From assembly GCA_004123355.1 (NCBI GenBank), contig SCHM01000001.1:6954193-7018192 (forward strand): 64,000 nt of DNA, read 5' to 3'. This DNA is from Amphirosellinia nigrospora (taxonomy: Eukaryota > Ascomycota > Sordariomycetes > Xylariales > Xylariaceae). The notes under the pieces were generated by a model. It did no database searches and was not told the DNA's origin. It saw nothing but the letters and a program-made list of their open reading frames with translations. Shown piece by piece: positions 56,840 through 64,000 of this stretch (the first letter of the stretch is position 1; each line of letters opens with the position of its first letter). The position numbers and the translations under genes are program-made.

Positions 56840-59280
56840 CTCGTCGCCCTGGCTACTAACAGATGTGTGTGACGAGGCTCCAAGGCACTACGCGACTCGG
56901 GATTGGGAAGATGTAACGATCGTGGGTCAAGACGTTCCTCGATGAAGTGGAGCGCGACGGTACACTATATGATAGATAGTAGGTATGAGTCGGGTATCTC
57001 TGTGGTTGGGTTGAGCTGAACGAGCGGCGACGATCTTAATGACTCGGCGTTGTTCGAGGGTGGCCGGGTGGCCAGGTGGCGAAGGATGGGCGGGGATATT
57101 ACTGGTTAAGTTATGATAGTGTTGACGATGTCTTGGAACGAATGACTATGAGACCTATGCGATGGAGCGAGTGTCAACGCTGAAATGCCGTCGATGGAGA
57201 ATGGCGGGCTGGGAGCAGCGAGGGGTGGGTTGTCTCGTTGCTCTGCCAGAAGCAGGTTGGTGGTTGGTTTGGGTGGTGTGTGTGTTTGGGGCTGACGGAC
57301 GCTGGGAAGGACGAATGAAGAAGTTGGCGACGAGTGCCATTCTATTGGCCTGCTGGTGCATAGGTGCCTGGATTATGCCTGGTTGCCGTGGGAAAAGGGT
57401 CAAAAAGTGGGTATCCACGCCCTAGAGAACTGTACATTAGGTCAGACTCGACCTCGCAGTGGTACCCATCTCGTGTTCACAAGCTCGAGGTGGCGCCATC
57501 CGCTTTCAGACAATACCAGTTTCGGACTTTTTAGCCTAAAGAGATAGGCTAGAGAACAGTCTCTAACCCAATTAGGCAACATAACAAAGGTTTAGGTAGG
57601 TATGTTAGGGTACGTTATACGAATGGCATCAGTTCTTATATTTCTACCATCAGCCTGTGGGATGGTAGCTGGTAGATCGAATCCATGACCAAACCGACGA
57701 CACCGCGTAGACATTGTGACGGAAACCGAGTCCCTATCTCATTGTTACGGTGTCTCCTTCCCTGTAGGCTACATTCTATGGCTGCCACCGACTTGTCGCC
57801 TTGAGCAATGTGTCTGCGTTTACTTTCCATGCGCACAGAAGGGTAAAAACTTGAGATGCTTGACACAAGTGTGAGTGCAAACGTGGTGCGATGGGCTGCT
57901 ATCACTGTCATGCGAGTTTGGTTTTGTGCTTTACGGTCGCTCGCCGACTATCTCTATTGAGTTTCTGCGTCAGTCATGTTAGCCGAGGGGGTGTTAGGGG
58001 TTATGAGGGTGCTACTTACCATGGTTGGAATCAGGCCAGCCTGGATGAATATCTATCATGCTGCTACCTATAGGCACACATGATTAATTCGATTCTGTTG
58101 CGGATTTCTCATTGATAGGTTATCCTGGTCTGCCGCTGTTCACCTCGCTGAAAATAGGCCAGCGCAAACAGACACAGTTATTAATCAAATTATCGATCTA
58201 GAACAACCTCGAAAAACAAACCGTGCCATTCGAAGATCATTACTGTCGTACTACAACTAAGCGTCGATCATCTCGATGAAGCTTGGGTTCTGATATCATT
58301 ATGATGAGGGGTTCACCGACGACCCCAGGTTTCTGACTAATGAGGAGCCTGAGTCTGGGCATATATGAAGTCCGAACCCCTCTTAAGGTTAGAAAATTCG
58401 ATTGCCATTTCTTCATGCTATTAGTTTCCAGGTCCGAGACTAAACGTTAGGATCGATTATTAGACAGCAAAGAAGCTGCGTAACAAGTCAACTCACTTAA
58501 ACCTATCTACTCGATACAAAGACACAGGCCCAACAATAATGTCTAAAGCATATCTGCTAGCGAAGGAGAAATTCGACGCAGTTATCACGACGCGGGCCGC
58601 GGCGATTACTACTGTGAGTATACACCCAGCACAACATCGTTCTTCTCTGCTTCCTTCCAAACAATATCACAGCGGAATATTACTACTATCCTGTACGATG
58701 TCGTTAACATACTACCTCTGCTAATAGGCCGAACGAACCGCTATGGTGCTGGGCGTCACCCCTCGTCGGGTGAATGCAATATGTCAAATCGAGTTGACCG
58801 CCTGAGCGACGCCGTAGCAGTGCCGCTTCTGCTGGTCGGTTGCGAGTCCTACGATGAGAGATCGGATTAGGGACTGGATGAATAGGCCTGCCTATAGCTT
58901 ATTGACTACTCCAGCGGGCATGATGGCTACCTCAATACTGAATGGTACATCAACGCTTAAGTGTAGGTCGGCCTAGCTGTCCTAACACCTTGGTGTATGA
59001 TGAGAAACGACATTTTCGTAATTATAGGCGATAGGCAATTTGAGACTTGTGGTGAAGGGTATATGTAAACAAACCCAAAGGCACAGTTCGCTGGCAATTC
59101 TTAAGTTTTATGTAGGGAGTAACAATACTACGACTAGTTCTGGCACAGACAACATCATGTGTACACACATTTCGCATCACCCCTCCTCAAACGAGATGCT
59201 GGCAACCGTACGCTGTGATTTGTCTCTGATATTCTCTAGTATAGGATAGTACTGCATGCTAACTGGCCATTACATCGGCT
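56840..59280. other. Long intergenic region
   Basis: About 2.4 kb between tandem minus-strand genes. The part above 56840 should hold the Chs7 promoter and is GT-rich around 57050-57300. Several open frames of 60-95 codons occur (such as 57162-57425 plus and 57636-57911 minus) with no motif or splice support. No gene is supported. Confidence 0.5.
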
Positions 59281-60319
59281 CTACCCTTGCAGCCGACCCT
59301 CTACTTCATAATGTATAGTATTGCGTAACGGCCCTCGAAACATCAACCCACCCGGCGGTAGGCTTTCAAGTTCCGCCACGGAGCCAAGGAAACCTGGACT
59401 TGCCTGTCTACTCTCATGCGTACCGGCCACCCAATCCGATGCCCCAACGCTCTCTCTCTTTGCTGTGCTGCCGCGTTTGAACCCGATGATGGAGCTAAGA
59501 GACGCCGAGAGGCTCCTGTGGCGTGTAGAGGCCATGGAAAGAGGAGACACGGGAGCTGATGGCATTTTCGGGCTCCTGCGGAGCGAGTCTAGTGACAGGT
59601 CAACATGAATTTCACCTAACTAGTATGTCATAAAACTGGGGTAGCCTAACCATGATATGGACTCCAAGGAGGATGTAATGCGTCCCCGTCTGGTTGCGCT
59701 AGAGCCGTTTCCCTTCTTCTTCTTCGCTTCCGATATTGGAAGAAAACAAAAGCAACCAATAATAAAACGATTAGGCCGCCAAGGATTCCTCCCACGATTC
59801 CAGAAGTAGGCGCTGGCGGACTCTCTTTACTCGCTGTGGTTGATGTCGGGCTAGGTCTTTGGACTATCGTTATTGTAGTAGAAGCTGGAGCTAAAGTACT
59901 CCTACTCGTTGATGTTGACGTTGAAGTAGCCGACGTCACGGTAGCTGCAGTGGTTGCCGTCAAGAACACCGACGCACTGCTCGGGTCATCAGCTAACCTG
60001 GCACCCACCAGATCACCATTCTGGCACACGCCCCCATTGTTACATGGATTCGACACGCAACACCCTAAAAGGTTGGCCTAGTATTCGCACAAGTATACCA
60101 CAAAGCAGGCGAGGTCGACTCCACGCAATTCTGTTTCGGGATGGCACTGTATTTGTCGGCGTTGAAACTAGCCGGATGTAAGGCGGACAAGGGACAGTCG
60201 CTGCTACACGGGTCGACATCGCAACAACCTATGAAGCCAACTTTGCTCTCTTGGCAAATATAGAAGTGCCCACCAGACGGACAAGACAAGCCTAGGTAGC
60301 TGATAGGGTTGTAACTCAT
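59281..60319 (-). CDS. Single-pass membrane protein with Cys-rich outer domain, one frame break
   Basis: Type of fungal surface protein found in many Pezizomycotina; no precise function known. Exons 60319-59651 and 59588-59281; with one missing base the length is 326 codons. No classical signal peptide: the protein opens MSYNPISYLGLSCPSGGHF. The outer domain has about 14 cysteines in two similar blocks, FIGCCDVDPCSSDCP and FLGCCVSNPCNNGGVC. A Ser/Thr-rich stalk of about 70 residues follows, then the membrane helix (GIVGGILGGLIVLLLVAFVF) and a cytoplasmic Arg-rich stop YRKRRRRRE. The second exon codes the cytoplasmic tail, with an RRSP and Ser-rich sequence. The frame changes at the A run 60067-60070 (plus strand), restoring PTFLGCC. 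The stalk and topology recall wall sensors such as Wsc/Mid, but the Cys domain is different, so that role is only a suggestion. Confidence 0.78.
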
Positions 60320-63300
60320 ACTGTAGGAATGTCGAGATTCGAAACAGAGTAGACAGCATTAGTGATCGGATAGGGAAGTGGAAGTAGTCATGAAAGAGAC
60401 GCAAGCTGCATTATCATCGCGTTCGATGTCAATCTAATTAAATCAGCTGAGGCTTCTAAAATGATTTGGGTTGGTATCAACAAGGATACGAAGCCTTATG
60501 GGAGCTGGCGACGTCAAAAAGAAATGTAAAAGGCGCAAAGGCGGCTTACTTCCGCATATTCAGTGGATGTGTGACTTCGTGTTGGGCCAGTATTGGCGAT
60601 CCGCCACTACCAACAGCAAAACCAATCTATTTCTAGAACTAGCTTGCGTGTTGATACCCGGCAACGATGGACACTATACCACATGAACCTATAACAAGCT
60701 TTGAATATGGAACAAAAGGCCACAAGGCTGTGCAGTGGTATCACGGCGATAATCGGCGAAATACAATAAGAGGTGGCGTCCAAAGATGCCCTACTCTATG
60801 AGATGTTTCAATTGGCGTGGCGTTTGCCTATCAACTGCCCCAACACTGGTCTACTTGTCATTTCGTGTGATTAGCCGAGTGTCTGTGCTCAGAAAGCTAC
60901 AGTTTGCATCGGGTATCAGCATGTGCTACAACAATGTGCAGCCCGAATGTGCAGAAAACAGAATTTGACCTAGAAACTACTACTCTAATCTACATTTACT
61001 AGTCATATCTCATGCCACAGCGATTAAATCGCCTGATGATTCAAATATGAGGCGCTGGGTGCAGATACATGGCTTGGATGCATGTCACACTGATTATGCT
61101 GTGGAGGTCGCGATCTAAGTCCTAGGCCATGATCATAGAGTTCTATTTGCTGTTAGAGTCAGGGATGTTGACATCTGTGTGAAACTGGCCTATGGGGGTG
61201 TGTGGTCCTCGACTATCGCCTCAAATACTCTACTATATATCATGCTTTGGTAAAGGTATGAAATCGAAATGAATTGCCGACGAGCTTCATATCCAAGAGG
61301 CCCTATACTTCATGTAGTTTTAAGACACTTTGTCACAATGCCCATTTCTCCCCGCCCTCCCAAAAGAACGTATATGTATACAGCCAGAGACAGGAGACTG
61401 ACCTACGATGCAAGGGACTTTAGGCCTTTTGCGTGACAACAAGAATCATATTGTACTGGTCTGTGGAACTCCTGATCCACCTCCTGTTGGGTAAAGGTCT
61501 CTAAAACTGCCTCCGTGGGTTGATTTGGCTACGTGCAGTTTCGTAGTTGCCTTGTGCCACCCGCCATCGACAGCCTTCTTTCCCTCAGTGGTTTCACCGA
61601 AGTGGATTTCTGGATTAAAATCTTCTTGTTTTCTTGAATGGCATCATAGCTAGTTCTAACTTCCAGTTCGCAAGAATTAGTATTAGATGTGAATGAGGCA
61701 TTGCACTGGTCTATCAAAAGGGCGTTAATTACAACAAGCTGTGAATTTGGAGCTTGAATAATTTTGATCCTTCAAGTGGAAGGGCTTGGCTTCGTGAATA
61801 ACTCGGCTTGTAATCAAATAGACAAGAATTTTTTGTAATTACAAACTTGAATTCAACTATGAAATCTGGAGAACACACACAAGGTTATGATAGAGGCTTC
61901 GTGATTGCATTTAATCAAATTTCTCGTGCGATTTCGTAGAAGGGCCTCAACTTGAGGAGTAAATAGGGGTCGGATACAGACTATCTGTTACAGTAGTGCA
62001 AGTAGCTTTTCAGTTGGTTGAAGGAGTACGCGTGGAGGGCTTAGGGGATAAAAAATACTGCACTTAGCTACGCATCTTGCTTTGGTACTCAGAATAACAT
62101 ATAGATTACAGGTTTGAATTTGAATTCATTTCATGATATTGAGTGGCAGCTAGGATGCCCCCGGGCTAATTTAATACACCGAACCGAACCAAGGGAGTTT
62201 TATGCTTGATATGTAGAGAACATATGTAGTTAACTTATGCGTTATTGCTTATATATGTTCACATCACAATTGCGTAGCTCAAGTCTTCATCGTCTATTTG
62301 TCAACACTTGTAGATACGGGAATGAGATGATGCTTGTTGTCACACAAAGAGTCTAAGATCCCTTGCACTGTAGACTAGTCGTCTCATATCTATATAATTT
62401 GTTTCAGTAGAGTCGGGAGACGGCATCACGACACTATCGGGCCGTATGCGTGTCAGTAGACGCGGCCACGGCATTTTGAAGAAAGTAGCAGCACGAGCAG
62501 CTGCTGTGGGTGTGTATCTAAAAGTGGGAGATCTCTAATAGCTCTCGTAAATGAGCCTTCCAGCTTTGTATAAGAAGTATTGGTGAATTATGAATATAAT
62601 ACTTCCGACCGAATGAAGTTATCCGCTTCAACACAAGTCAGACCTACATGCGTAGCGGGTTTAAATTTGATTTGCTAATATCAGAAAATGCGAAATACTC
62701 GAAGCCTTGTTTACGCATTCATTGATCCTTATGGAATAGAGTGTCAATGATTATCCAACTCGGATTATTGTATGTTGCCGTCGGTACAATACACTATAAA
62801 GTGTAAATGATAGCGCGGAACAAAGCATAGCCATCATTAGTACGAACTGAGGAGAACTACATATACCTTCTATTTATGTATACTACTGCCAGCCGATTGC
62901 CTGATTTATTTTATTCCCCAGTGTTCGTTCCGATTACAATTCTAATACTTTGGACTTTGTCATCATCACCGGCAACGTCTCAGAATGAAACACACAGCCG
63001 GACTTACCTTTTCAACAATCTCCATGGGTTGGGCTTCTGGATGGAATTTAGTCAGCTGCACCCGCTCTTAGTGCATTTGAATATGTCAGTACGCAGTAAG
63101 CATGCGAACTTACAGTTGCTCACTATACCTCTTTCTTTAGCCATTTATTTCTCGTAATCAGGAGGAAAGATACGAACAGGAGAACCAATTTCGTGAGGTT
63201 ATTCTTGGGCATTGCTTCAGATTTTAGACTATTGAAGAGACGAACAAATTATTCGTCTCTCTCGAGCTTAATAAGGATATTTACGAATAGGGTCGTTGCT

Positions 63301-64000
63301 ATAAGCCTCCGCTACCTCAGCCGAGGCCGCAGCACTTCGGCATCTATTATGCTTGGTACGGAGCTTCGAAAACATCGATGAAAGCGCCTGTGCTGAATTT
63401 AATTTGGGTGGGTAAATTCTGAAGGGAGCATATCGACACATTAATTTCCTTTGACGTAAGCGCCCTTTGCGACCGCATTTTGATCGTGATATCAATATTG
63501 ATCTCTCGGTTCATAACCCTGCTTTCGAAAATGTCACCTCGAAACATCTTTCCTGTCGCAGTTTATGTGAGCTATTCAGATATAGGTGACCATGTATTCC
63601 TTGTGAAGCACAGTATAAGGGTGGAGGTTGCCTTGAGAAGCTGGGGCCAAAGGGTTTATAGGATACGACGCCTAGCTTCCAAGCCATTGGTGATGGATAC
63701 TCAATACGATAATTGAAGAGTGAAAGATCTGTTACAATGAAAGTTTTCGGCATGATGGTCCTGTCGTGTCGTAGTTTAAGACCTCTGAAAGAGAAAATTA
63801 CTATGTTGCCCTATGTTGTACTGTCTACGCAAGCAAGAATTCTCTTTGCCCCAGCGCCTTACTCAATATTGTATAATAAGTGTACCAAAAATTAAGTAGG
63901 TGATTTAGATTGATTTAGGAGAAACGAAAATTTTAGAGATAATTTGTTGAGGATCAACAAAGCAGAAACCATCGGCCGAATTGATCATTTCTTGGGCATG
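60320..64000. other. AT-rich region without supportable genes
   Basis: About 3.7 kb. All open frames are short (up to 93 codons), lack motifs and do not join across splice sites. A dispersed-repeat relative lies at about 61480-61550. The base composition and lack of genes fit old, decayed repeat DNA or a gene-poor gap, but no element ends were found. Confidence 0.5.
61480..61550. repeat. Diverged dispersed-repeat copy
   Basis: CTGTTG, then GGTCTCTAAAA, then a CTCCGTGGG core and TTGGCTACGTG, in the same order as at 5243-5300 and partly as at 5395-5460. The match is weak, so this is a tentative third locus. Confidence 0.35.

Noticed and set aside
57162-57911. Possible small genes in the gap above Chs7
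   Set aside because: Open frames below 95 codons on both strands, no motifs, no splice signals that join them into a protein.
747-60319. Mass pseudogenisation of the region
   Set aside because: Essential single-copy genes share the same type of break, almost always one missing base, with conserved sequence kept on both sides. Sequence error fits better.
1-64000. CRISPR arrays, rRNA genes, intact transposons or virus-derived elements
   Set aside because: No regularly spaced repeats, no rRNA-like sequence and no transposase, reverse transcriptase, integrase or capsid-like frame was seen on either strand.

Overview
The window is nuclear DNA of a filamentous ascomycete (Pezizomycotina, most likely a Sordariomycete; the class is an inference). 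The signs are compact genes on both strands, introns of about 50-140 bases with GT...AG ends, fungal cell-wall and polarity genes (GT15 mannosyltransferase, Chs7, Bud4), a HET-domain gene, and AT-rich gaps between genes. I recognise about 23 protein genes and one good tRNA gene. I see no intact mobile element, rRNA gene, CRISPR array or virus-derived element.

Layout. 0.7-8.3 kb: ceramide synthase (+), an MFS permease (-), a small zinc-finger protein with a coding minisatellite (+) and pyrroline-5-carboxylate reductase (-). 8.3-17.3 kb is looser and more accessory: an acidic hypothetical protein (+), a HET-domain protein (+) and a zinc alcohol dehydrogenase (-). 19.3-27.3 kb: a long basic protein of unknown function (-), the DEAD-box helicase Dbp9 (-) and a flavin monooxygenase (+). 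29-49 kb is the dense core: Bud4/anillin-like (+), the FACT subunit Pob3 (-), a small secreted SnoaL-like protein (+), coronin (+), HIS6 (-), a Faf1-like 40S biogenesis factor (+), a Cys-rich acidic hypothetical protein (-), tRNA-Val(AAC) (+) and a Kre2/Mnt1-type mannosyltransferase (-). 51.4-60.3 kb: a secreted sorbosone-dehydrogenase-like beta-propeller (+), a DUF4604 protein (+), the chitin-synthase chaperone Chs7 (-) and a single-pass Cys-rich membrane protein (-). From 60.3 kb to the end I find no supportable gene.

Functionally the set is ordinary housekeeping: sphingolipid, proline and histidine synthesis; ribosome assembly (Dbp9, Faf1-like); chromatin (Pob3); actin, septum and wall (coronin, Bud4, Chs7, Kre2-type). 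A few accessory genes are mixed in (HET, MFS, flavin monooxygenase, two secreted proteins). There is no convincing biosynthetic cluster.

The strongest structural signal is not a new system. At least 16 genes change reading frame part-way through conserved protein sequence, about 35 times in all. Nearly every change is explained by one missing base, often inside a G, C, A or T run. With these changes counted, the exon lengths of each resolved gene sum to whole codons. Six genes are clean throughout (zinc finger, ADH, SnoaL-like, HIS6, the 217-aa protein, Chs7). I read this as uncorrected deletion errors in the assembly, not as mass gene death. Gene models here should be treated as interrupted by sequence error unless shown otherwise.
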